Assembly: GCA_900491605.1 (NCBI GenBank)
Contig: UESW01004624.1
Location: forward strand, 381,036 to 445,035
Reading direction: 5' to 3'
DNA length: 64,000 bases
DNA from: Calamus simplicifolius
Lineage: Eukaryota > Streptophyta > Magnoliopsida > Arecales > Arecaceae
The translations under genes were made by a program, and so were the position numbers. Below the pieces are notes generated by a model that worked only from the letters and a program-made list of their open reading frames with translations, did no database searches and had not been told where the DNA came from. Numbering within the stretch: the stretch's first letter is position 1; each line of letters opens with the position of its first letter. Below, piece after piece: positions 54,863 to 64,000 of this stretch.

Positions 54863-57800
54863 AGGCTTGGCTACATTTGAACGTAGCTAAGTTTGGATCT
54901 AGTTACTTCTTCCACATTTGGATCTACACAATTCATGGATATAGGTTCCAAAGATAAAAAAAGCGAAAAGAGTGGGGTGGCTCTGGAATCTGTGTGGATC
55001 TAAGGTTGAGGAAGATGATTGGATTCAGGACTTGGCTACATTCGAATGTAGCCAAGTATACTTATTATTTATATATAACAACAAATTTTATGAATAATCG
55101 GGTGCACTAGTTTGGAATCTGACATGGTCATCTTTGTCTGTCATTGTTTTGTTTCTTTTTTCTTCCCCTGAAGTTGCAGTAATTTGAGGGTGGGAGGTGA
55201 GTGGAGGGATGGCCTATATATGGAGACTTAGGATTGCAGAAGCATAGATACTAGTGGGTACAAGGGGATACGAGTATGGGATCTGGGATGCAAGGCTTTA
55301 GCGTCCACTCTGTCTAGGTGTTATAAAATGATTTGTCTAATAAAGTCCTTGTTGATATGCACCTTTTTCTACTTAAAAAAGAGATTAGAAGCCAGCGTGT
55401 TGGGCGATGCAAAACATAATTTATCTTTGGTCAACAAGTTAGCATTTATTTCTATTTATGAGCTTTTGCTGACCTCTTGGAGTGAATCATGTTTGTCATT
55501 TGTTTTTTGCTCAGAAGAAAAGAGCAAACTACATCCAATCAGATGAAATTGTGTCCGATAGAGAGAGTAAATGCTGTATTTTTTTTTTCCATGGGTGTTC
55601 ATTGGGATAGTAGCTGCCATTGGCATTAGTCTTGGAGAATTTTTGATGAGTCATTGTTGAAGGTTGGTTGTTAGGATTTATGGGGGATGGAACAAGTGCA
55701 ATAATCAGCTCTAGCATTATCCAGGTTGTTGTTTAAATGATGCTGAAAATGGGATATCAGATGGGAAACCATTGAGGCATTTGGGGGCTTACTTCATTTG
55801 GCTGCTAACACTGATGGGGCATATTGGAGCATCAAAGCATCAAATGATTTAGATTTGGTTCAACAAAGAGACTTATTTTCCTGTTTGAAATGTGTAACAT
55901 TGACTGCTCATGCTTTAGTAACATGCCCTTCTAGTGTCTAGTTTCTTTTCTTTTGTAAGTAGAGCATTTGGAGAATGGAGAAATATTTTAAAGTCATTTG
56001 ATCAAGCTTAAGGGCAATTTATGTTCATTTCCCTTTTTCTCCATAAGAGAAAATCAGCCAATTGTTGCCAAGTCTTCTCACTGTGTTGTTTTTTTTTCCC
56101 TTTTTTTCCTTTTGATTTTGGTTTCAAACTCTTCCTATGTACAATCATGTTTTGTACATAACTGATCTTAATCCTGAATAAAGAAGGGTTATGGTAGGTT
56201 AATGGCCAGCATTAAACTATGGTTATGTCCTATGAACATGAATTTATTAGAGAAAATCATTGGGGCATTTTTTTCTTGCAATGTGCTATATCAGAATTAG
56301 GAGGTTGTTTCTTAGAAGCAATGTATCACATTGATGCCCAGATGTAACTTAAAGTAAGCAAGCATTCTCATACTTTAATGGATGGGTATGGATAAAGAAA
56401 TTAGTCAAAGAAAGTAAAATATATTTAATAACTTGGAATATAAAGTCTTAAGAAAACTAATAAATACAACTATAAGGAGAATTAATGTAGCTTGCGTACA
56501 AAAGAATAAGTGGATCAATAAAAAGTAAAAGAAATTGATGATTTTAAACTTTAGCATAGAGAGTAATATAAGAATAAAAATAAAGTGTAGATAAAAGTTT
56601 AAAATATGAGGTTGTAGACTTTAATAAAATAGGAAATAGAATAATTTTAATTAAATTAATGTTAAATGATGAGCCTATCAATGCTATTAGTGTTTATGCT
56701 CCTCAAATAGATTTAGATGATGCGACAAAGAATAGCTTTTAAAATAATATGAATGGAATAATTCAAGAGTTTTTTAGTAAAGAAAAGATATTTATTGGAG
56801 AAGATTTGAATGGACACATGAGAAAATGTAATGTAAGTTTTAAAAGAGTATAATATAAGTTTTAAAAGAGGGCACGGAAGCCATGGTTTTGAAGAAAGAA
56901 ATAAAGAAAATGAAGAAAGAAATGCCATTTTAAAGCTTGCAATGACATGATTTAGCATTAGCATATAAGTGTTTTCAAGAAGTATTCTTACTTAGTAACT
57001 TTTAAAGTGGCTATAATGCTAGTTAGATAATTTTTTTTTCTTATTAAAAAGATTGATTTAAGTTTTGTATAAAGAGTGTATGTTTATACCAAGTGAGTGT
57101 TTAACTATCTAGCATAGGTTGTTGGTTATAGATGTATGTAATCACAAATAGAGAAGAAATAAACAATGTAAGAATCTGAGGATTAGGTTGTAGAATTTGG
57201 AAGGAGAGAAGCTAATGGTTTTAAAAGATAGAATGTTGAAGGAAAAAAAAAAGTCTAAATGAGAAAATCAATAACTAACAAAATTAAGAATATAGCTATA
57301 TAAGTATTAGAATAATTAAAGGAAAAAAGCCATATAAAAAAAAACTTGATTGTAAAATGAGAAAGTTCAGTTGGTGAATGTTATAGAAAGTTATGTAAAT
57401 ATAAGAATAGAGAAGTGTGCGAAAGCTATAACATGGCTAAAAAGGTAATACATGAAGCTAGTTTTAAACTGTATTAAGATTTATATCGCAAATGAGAAAC
57501 TAAGAATGGGAAAAGATGTGCGTGCGCGTGTGTGTATGTAACATTACAAGATTTAAAGAAACAAATATTAGAGATAAAACATAGGTTAAATATATTAAAC
57601 ATGAAAATACAAAGTTTTAATTAAGAAGGATGGGATTAAAAAAATATGAAGAGATTATTTTAAATTATTACTTTTAAATCCTATTTGAGAAGAGGCTAGG
57701 AATAAAGAAAGTCAAAAAGTATAGGGATGCAAAGAAAAAAACTCAAAAAATGGTAAGTAATGCCAAATTTAAAGTTTATGATGATTTATATAATAAACTA

Positions 57801-60800
57801 GATATGAAAGAAGGTAAAAAGACCATATATAACTAAGAGAAAAGAAATACAAAATTTTGATTATATTAAATGCATTACAAATGAAGATGAAAGAGTCTTA
57901 GTAAAAGAAGAGATAAAAGAACGATGAAAAAGTTATTTTAAAAAATTATTAAATAAAAATAATTTAATAAATTTAAGGATAGAAGGATGTGATAATTTAA
58001 GTGTAACAGATGAAACTATTTTTTTTTTTTTTTTTTTGTAGATTTAGCATGCTTGAGGTTAAAAAGACTTTGAGTAAAATAAAAAATGTAAAGGCATTAA
58101 GGCCAAATGCGATCCCTATTGAGGTTTAAAAAAGCTTAGAAAAAATTGAAGTCATTTGGTTAACCAATTTATTTAATAGGATTGTAGCAACTAAAAGAAT
58201 GCCGGATGATTGAAGAAAAAGCATATTAATACCTATATACAAAAATAAAGGAGATATTTAAAACTGTGCAAATTATAGAGGGATTAAGTTAATGAGTCAT
58301 ACAATGAAATTATAGGAGAGAGTAATAGAAAATCGAATAAAAGCTGAAAATTTGGTGTCAAATAATTGGTTTGGATTTATGCCTAAAAGATTGACCATAG
58401 AAGCTATTTATTTATTAAGAAGATTTATGAAGAGGTATAGAAAAAAAAAAAAAAAGACCTTCATATGGTCTTTATTGATTTAGAGAAAGCATATAATAGA
58501 GTACCTAAAGAAATAATATGGTGGGTTTTAGAGAAAAAACGAGTTACCAAAAGGTATATAAAATTGATAAAAGATATGCATGATAAAACAATAATTATTG
58601 TTAAAACAACAATAGAAGAAACTAGTGAGTTTTCAATTACTATAGGTTTATATCAAAGATCTGTCTTAAGTCTGTATCTTTTTGTATCAGTTATGAATGA
58701 ATTAACCAAACATATTCAAGATGATATCTCATGGTGTATGTTATTTGCAGATGATATAGTATTGATTGATGAAACTAAATCTGAAGTAAATACTAAGTTA
58801 GAGATTTGGGAAGAGGCTTTAGAATATAAGGGTTTCAAGATCAGTAGAACTAAAACTGAATACATGAAATGTAATTTTAGTGGAAGTAATAATACAAATG
58901 AAGAGACAATGAAGATTGCAAGCCAAGAGATACCAAGAATTAAAAATTTTAGGTATTTGGGATTAATTATCCAGCAAGAAGGAAAATAGGTGAAGATGCG
59001 AATCATAGAGTTAAAGCAGGATGGATTAAGTGGAGGAATGCTTCGTGAGTATTGTATAATCGACGCATTCTATTAAAATTGAAAGAAAAATTTTATAAAA
59101 CCGTTATTATGCCAATTATGTTACATGAAATAGAGTGTTGGACAATACTAAAATAATATATGAATAAATTATGTATAACATAAATGTACATGTTACAATG
59201 GATATGTGGTAAAACTTTAAAAGATAGAATTAAAAATAAATATATACGAGAAATGATAGGGATAGCTCCAATTAAAGATAAAATGAGAGAAAACTGATTA
59301 CGATGGTTTGGACATATACAACAAAGACTTTTAGATGCTTCAGTTAGAAAGAGTGATCTCTTAACAATCCATGGTAATGATAGAGGTAGAGGTAGACCTA
59401 AGCTAACATGAACAGAAATAATTAAAAAATATATAACTATTTGTAATTTGAGTGTCAACTTAGTCCTGTATAGAGCAGAGTGGAGGAAGCAGATTCATGT
59501 AACCGACCCCATGTAGTTGAAAAAAAGGCTTAGATGAGTTGAGTTGAAGATTAAATCCTTATTCGCTTTCTTGGTTCACTCTCTCGAGCTGGTAGGGACA
59601 TTGTAAGGATCGACCTCTCTTGGGCAAGGGGATGGATGGATTAAAAGTCTGGCTTGTAGGTGTAAGGATCAACCTCTCTCGGGCAAGGAGATGGATGGAT
59701 TAAAAGGCTGGTGTGTATGTTCACATAGCTTTTTGTCTCACAAACCAGTGGGTTCAAGAGGGTAGCAGTAAAAAGATGTCACATACTCTTTCTGAAGGAT
59801 TATTTGGTAACTTGATGCTCGGCACCCTACTTGGAAAGAAATATAAAATTTATAGATAATTTAGGATTCGTTTTTAGTTTCATTGAGGATAGAAATATTA
59901 AGTATATTCAGAGTTAAAATATTTGATGTAAAAGGGGCTATGAAAAGATGAAATAGGTACAGCAATAAGATTTGATAAAATTCTTATTAAGGTTTAGAAG
60001 CATATAGGGAATTCCCATGTTAATTTGATATTAAGGCTTTGTTATTGTTGTAGGCAATGTGTGAATCATTTGTTTTGTACATTTGTTTAATAAGATATTA
60101 TAGATGTTTTGTACATTTGTTTAATAAGATATTATAGATCAAGAAGATGCCTGGTGAATGAGAGAACAATAAAAAATTAATTTACAAGAGTAAATATGAT
60201 ATATAAAATTGCTCTATGTATTAAATTATTGAGTCATTTTATGAATTTTAAGAGAAAGAGAGAGAAAGTGATTGAACATAGGTTGAAATATCACATAATA
60301 TCAGAGAATTAATTTGGTTCGATATCAGGGCGGTCGACTATGAAAGTTATTTTTCCTTTTACAAGGTTAATAGAGAAGTATAACGAAAAAAAGACAAAAT
60401 TTGCATAAAATTTTATTGATTTTACAAAATATGATAGTTCCTTGAAGATTCATATCATGGGTCTTAGAAAAAAAAGGAATATCCATTAAATATACTAATG
60501 TAATCAATAACAGATACTATGGAGTAGTTACTAGTGTAAAATATTACTAATGGTGATACCAATGAATTTTTAGCTATAATAGAGGTTTACATTATGGATT
60601 TGCTCTAAGTCTATACCTTTTTGTGTAAGTTATGGATTTGCTTACAATGCATATTCAGGATGATTTTTTTTTTTAATGTGTGCTATTCATAAATGAAACT
60701 AAGGTAGGAATTAATTGTAAGTTGAAATTATGGATAAATGTATTAGAATCAAAGAATTTCAGATTAAGTAGGACAAAGACGAATTATATAAAATGCAGTT

Positions 60801-63800
60801 TTAGTAAAAATTAGAAATAGAAAAGTATAGTGAGAATTGAGGATAATAAAGTTTTTAGGAGTGATTATTTTTGATATTTATGATCAATTATTTATAAGTT
60901 AAAGAAGATTGAGGAGGATGCTGTCCATAGGATTAAAATAGGTTGTATAAAATGAAGAAATGTAATTAGAATATTATGTGATCGTTAGATGCATGCCAAG
61001 TTTAAAGAAAAATGTTATAAGATGATCATAAGATTGACTATACTTTATAGTATAGAATATTGGATGGTTAGAAATATGTTCACATGATGAATGTAGTCGA
61101 AATAAGAATTTTGAAATGAATGTATGGTAATGCAAGTAAAGATAGTATAAGAAATAAAATTATTTGTAAAAAGATTAAGGTAATACCAATTGAGGATAAA
61201 TTGAGAAAAATAACGCCTTTAATTGTTTGAGCATTTATAACGGCTGTACTAGTATAAAAGAGTGATTTGATATATAGCAAAGGAAAGAGATAAAGATAAA
61301 CTAAAATTACATGAAAGGAAGTGAGAAAGAAAAACTTGATATCTTTACTCCTTACAAAAAATATAGCTTTAAACCAAGCAAAATGGAGGAAAGAAATTCA
61401 TATAGCTGGCCCTAACTAGTTTGGGATGAAGGCTTTGTTGTTATCTTTGCTCCTCTTTATTTTTGTTTCAATTCTTCTATTTTCCAGCTGATATCTCTTT
61501 ATCATACTGCTGACTTCATGCAATTGTTTTTGTTTCTAAAATTTGGATTGCAATATGAAAAATTTCTAATTTGTCATCATTTATTGCCCAAACTTGTACT
61601 TACTGTTATTGATCTAAAATTATTTGACATTAGCTCTAAAATTTCTTCTGACTAATGGGTCGCTGACTATCATTTTTTAATGCAAAATCAAGTTTTGTAG
61701 GCATGACAGCTCAACTTGTCTAAATCAACCTCTCACACCACATTATGCACTTTGTTTCTCTTGTTCACAAAATACGTGCATTCCATTCTCTGTTTTCTGC
61801 GAAGAACCATCACAGTTGCTTGAAATCTTGACTTTGGGTCAATCTTTAACCTTGTTTAATGTGAACGCGTTCAAAATATGGTTCTCCTACTCTCTGTTTC
61901 TTTAGGGAAGGTCTATCAAGCATTCTGATTTCCTGTAAACATTGGTTTTTATTTTCTAAACAGTTGTTAATTTTTGGGAACTAGACGTGAAGCTGATAAT
62001 TTGTACCAATCCATACTTTTTTTTGGTTTTCAAGATTGACTGTTACTCGTATGGCTGTGTCAATTCACTTGGTAGACATCTTCAAAATGACCAGCTACCA
62101 TTTTCCCCCCTTTGTTTCACATAAAAAGGATCAGCATTTAACGTGGTGTGGCTTCATTTTCTGGTGTTTCACTTGTGTTTTGCACCCACTTATTCTATGC
62201 TCATAGGGGGGTTTTTTCCGGACAAAAACAGTAATTGTGACAGTGATGCAAGGAGTCTGACTCTTTTATGATATTGTGCGGAAAGCTGATGTGAAATTTC
62301 ATTAACTATTTCAGTTATGAAGCTTGGGTCATTTATAATTTCCTTTCACTGTGCTTGGCATGGGTGGGAGGCCCAGGTGCTGTGGTGTTGAGCTTGAGCG
62401 GTCGAGTTCTGAAGCCATCATGGTGCCTTATGACATGCTGTTTTCCCGCTATTCCTCTTGATGGGTGGGTGACTTGTTGATAAAAGTGATGATTCATGCT
62501 GCTTATCAACTAATTGTGTTTAAGTTTGCTGAAACACTTGGGTTCGATGAATTTAGTTGCATTTTTTCTTTCTGAATCCTACATCACTTAACTGATAATG
62601 TTCCAACAGACGTTTTATACGGAGATGCAAACAAGGTGGCTTGCAGTTTGTGATCCTGAAGCCTATTTTAGTCGTGATTACCTTCATACTCTATGCAAAA
62701 GGAAAATATGAAGATGGAAATTTTAGTGTGGACCAAGCATATCTTTATATCACAATTATCTACACTATCTCGTATTCAATGGCGTTGTATGCTCTTGCTC
62801 TGTTCTATGTGGCATGCAGAGATCTGCTAAGGCCATTCAACCCAGTACCGAAGTTTATCATAATCAAGTCTGTTGTTTTCCTCACATATTGGCAGGTATT
62901 TGTTCTCAAGTTAATTCTGTTATTGTTTATGTGGTGTGAGGCCCCCTTTTTGACTGGTTCAGGCAGTCATGTTGATTATCCGTTCAGATAGCTGAGGGAG
63001 AAGTGAAAGGCAGTAGGCAGATTACTTGTGGGGATAAATGTGATTTTTTTTCCTTTTTGCATCTTGAGCAAACATAACCATCTTGCTTCTATGCAGGGTG
63101 TCTTGGTTTTCCTTGCCGCAAAGTCTGGATTTATAAACAATGCTGAAGAAGCTGCTGATTTTCAGAACTTCATTATATGTGTCGAGATGCTTGCAGCAGC
63201 AGTGGGCCACCTCTACGCCTTCCCCTACAAGGAGTATGCGGGTGCTAATATTGGTGGATCTGGTGGGTTCAGGGGAAGCCTTGCTCATGCTTTGAAGTTC
63301 AATGACTTTTATCATGACACCGTACACCAGGTGATCTCCCTGTGAATATATATATATATATATATATCCGTGCATGGTTGATGGTCTTCATTCTTCTTTT
63401 TTTTCTCTCCCTTCTTTGGTGAAAGTGTTAAAAAGAGTTTTGACTTGTAGTATAAAGATGCGCTGCTTATGTTGCTAGCTCAACTTGATTTTTATCTGGA
63501 TGCAGTTTGCCCCAACCTATCATGATTATGTGCTTTACAACAGTAATGAGGGTGATGAGGGAGCACGGAAGTATCGATCACGCACCTTTGTGCCAACCGG
63601 GCAGGAGATGGATGCTGTCAGAAGGAACAAACACATGTACGGTGGCAGATTAGATGAGATACAACTGCCCAGTGTCTCCACATCTGGTTCCAATAGTCCT
63701 GTGATATCAAGCACGTCGAAGGACCAGACAGACCTCGAAGCAATCAAGTCTTCATTGCTCAAGGAAAGTGCTGCCTCAGCGGCACAGCCATATGATCTCT

Positions 63801-63874
63801 CAATGTTGATTGACACGGAAATTTCTAATTACCCAGCCAAGGTTCCTGCGGTTGATGACTCAAACAAAATGTGA
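49565..63874 (+). CDS. DUF300/TMEM184 (LAZ1-like) seven-helix membrane protein, spliced
   Basis: Coding exons with phase-consistent GT-AG borders: 49565-49740, 53847-53920, 62315-62464, 62610-62895, 63097-63330 and 63506-63874 (stop TGA). Together they give about 428 residues, lacking only the initiator exon. Hallmarks are HIYRHLLNYTEPTYQRYIV then MVPVYALMSFLS, VYEAWVIYNFLSLCLAW, FVILKPILVVITFILYA, VPKFIIIKSVVFLTYWQ, FQNFIICVEMLAAAVGHLYA and FAPTYHDYVLYN. The first about 300 residues hold the helices of the organic-solute-transporter-alpha/TMEM184 family (PF03619). The soluble C-tail (EGDEGARKYRSRTFVPTG onward) is Ser-rich. Arabidopsis relatives (LAZ1 group) are vacuolar or endomembrane proteins tied to brassinosteroid signalling and cell death. 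Exon 62610 encodes CKQGGLQ where I expect CKQGCLQ. The frame is intact, so the gene is probably functional. Confidence 0.9.
49741..53846 (+). other. Intron, 4.1 kb
   Basis: Donor CCG|GTATGC, acceptor TTTTGGCAG|GTTTATGC. Mostly T-rich, unassigned. 51720-52150 has repeated GGGC(C)TGG/GGCCT words, perhaps an old transposon. Ends with the (CT)n(AT)n tract at 53155-53228. Confidence 0.8.
53155..53228 (+). repeat. (CT)13(AT)24 compound microsatellite
   Basis: CT run 53155-53180, then AT run 53181-53228, in the intron before the 74-nt exon. Confidence 0.97.
54573..54627 (+). repeat. (AT)14(AG)13 compound microsatellite
   Basis: AT run 54573-54600, then AG run 54601-54627. It is the exact reverse-complement pattern of the tract at 53155-53228. 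Confidence 0.97.
54627..55057. repeat. Iterated ACTTGGCTACATTC palindromes
   Basis: A perfect 28-bp palindrome (half ACTTGGCTACATTC) at 55030-55057, imperfect copies at 54792-54819 and 54866-54891, and a half copy at 54627. Copies are preceded by related GGTGGGGAAGGTGATTGGATT blocks. A (CT)n run is at 54823-54859. Probably a degenerate foldback or MITE cluster. Confidence 0.75.
56390..59545 (+). mobile_element. RTE-type non-LTR retrotransposon copy 1
   Basis: Endonuclease traces include SVYAPQIDLDDATKN and GEDLNGHMRK (56690-56830). The reverse transcriptase is open at 58465-58989: MVFIDLEKAYNRVPKEIIWW, ITIGLYQRSVLSLYLF, ISWCMLFADDIVLIDETKS, GFKISRTKTEYMKCNFS. This is the distinctive RT of the plant RTE clade, different from the L1 copies. 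Downstream fragments (RIKNKYIREMIGIAPI, RWFGHIQQR) are the usual C-terminal part. Sense orientation within the host intron. AT-rich decay and stops elsewhere. Confidence 0.88.
58465..58989 (+). pseudogene. RTE copy 1 reverse-transcriptase fragment
   Basis: 174 codons without a stop, containing the catalytic FADD motif (MLFADDIVLIDE). Upstream, KNVKALRPNAIPIEV and NWFGFMPKRLTIEAIY are readable in other frames. A run of about 16 A at 58441-58456 marks a slippage-prone break. Normally this enzyme copies its RNA at the nicked target. Confidence 0.85.
59603..59712 (+). repeat. 59-bp direct duplication
   Basis: GTAAGGATCGACCTCTCTTG at 59603 and GTAAGGATCAACCTCTCTCG at 59662, both followed by GGCAAGG-GATGGATGGATTAAAA. 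Confidence 0.8.
60072..60139 (+). repeat. 34-bp perfect tandem duplication
   Basis: GTTTTGTACATTTGTTTAAT and the following 14 bases occur twice in a row. Recent slippage or unequal exchange. Confidence 0.85.
60230..61445 (+). mobile_element. RTE-type LINE copy 2, heavily decayed
   Basis: Readable fragments in several frames: KERVIEHRLKYHIISEN-like near 60265, FGSISGRSTMKVIFPF near 60317, then SKNFRLSRTKTNYIKCSFS near 60755. The 3' end AACTAGTTTGGGATGAAGGCTTTGTTGTTAT is the usual RTE terminus with a TTG-type tail. Same orientation as copy 1. Confidence 0.7.
63345..63367 (+). repeat. (AT)n microsatellite in last intron
   Basis: AT run 15 bp after the donor GTGATC of the intron 63331-63505. 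Confidence 0.9.
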
Positions 63875-64000
63875 TCCCTGATGATTGTGAATTCGTGTTG
63901 TGCTTGAGTGGGAGTAAGCTTTTGAATATATCATGCTGAGACATGCCAAAGCTGAGATTGTTTTGAACTGATGCGAGCCCCCCATTCGTGTATACCTGCT
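63875..64000 (+). other. 3' UTR of the DUF300 gene (partial)
   Basis: Sequence after the stop TGA to the window end. No clear AATAAA seen, so the poly(A) site probably lies beyond. Confidence 0.6.

Larger units (their letters stand above)
53921..62314 (+). other. Intron, 8.4 kb, with two RTE LINEs
   Basis: Donor GAAGT|GTAAGTG, acceptor TATTTCAG|TTATGAAGC. Contains microsatellites, iterated palindromes (54627-55057) and two RTE-type LINEs. The junction codon GT|T keeps the protein frame (REVYEAW). Confidence 0.85.

Overview
The window is nuclear DNA from a seed plant. The evidence is spliceosomal genes, Tat-lineage Ty3/gypsy and Ty1/copia LTR retrotransposons, plant L1 LINEs with an RNase H domain, RTE-type LINEs, a PPR gene and a DUF300/TMEM184 membrane-protein gene. 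Overall flavour suggests a monocot, possibly a palm, but that is a guess and not a measurement. There are two convincing host genes. The rest is a transposon-rich block and repeat-filled introns.

Layout. (1) 1-4904: 3' half of a Tat-type gypsy element (A). It holds the end of pol, a 99-bp tandem array, an antisense coiled-coil ORF and a 3' LTR that itself carries 90-bp and 106-bp arrays. (2) 5178-5548: a truncated L1 tail. (3) 5998-36420: a composite bounded by about 300-bp inverted repeats, read here as a Mutator-like element that captured host exons (a Pack-MULE). An L1 (6496-11400, minus) and a complete gypsy element B (11615-35398, TSD ATTTC) were inserted into it, and a complete copia element C (24169-34291) was inserted into B. 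(4) 36864-38564: an intact intronless PPR gene. (5) 38565-42998: gene-poor DNA with a possible organelle-derived stretch. (6) 42999-48190: a second L1. (7) about 48600-64000: a DUF300/LAZ1-like seven-helix membrane-protein gene with six recognisable coding exons and large introns holding two RTE LINEs, long dinucleotide repeats and iterated palindromes.

How the parts relate. Elements A and B share one plan: sense gag-pol, then a tandem array, then antisense coding region(s), then polypurine tract and LTR. In B the antisense part looks like two transcription units with TATA-like boxes. One has a gypsy-type 'Transposase_28'-like domain, a coiled coil and candidate introns, and the other has a polyadenylation signal. 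Although the arrays of A and B have unrelated sequences, their units are built on 15-nt dyads of the same geometry (6-bp stem, 3-nt loop), and the arrays sit where sense and antisense units converge. That is the most unusual signal in the window. All retroelement coding regions are broken by stops and frameshifts. Several stops in B are CGA to TGA changes typical of methylated-CpG decay.
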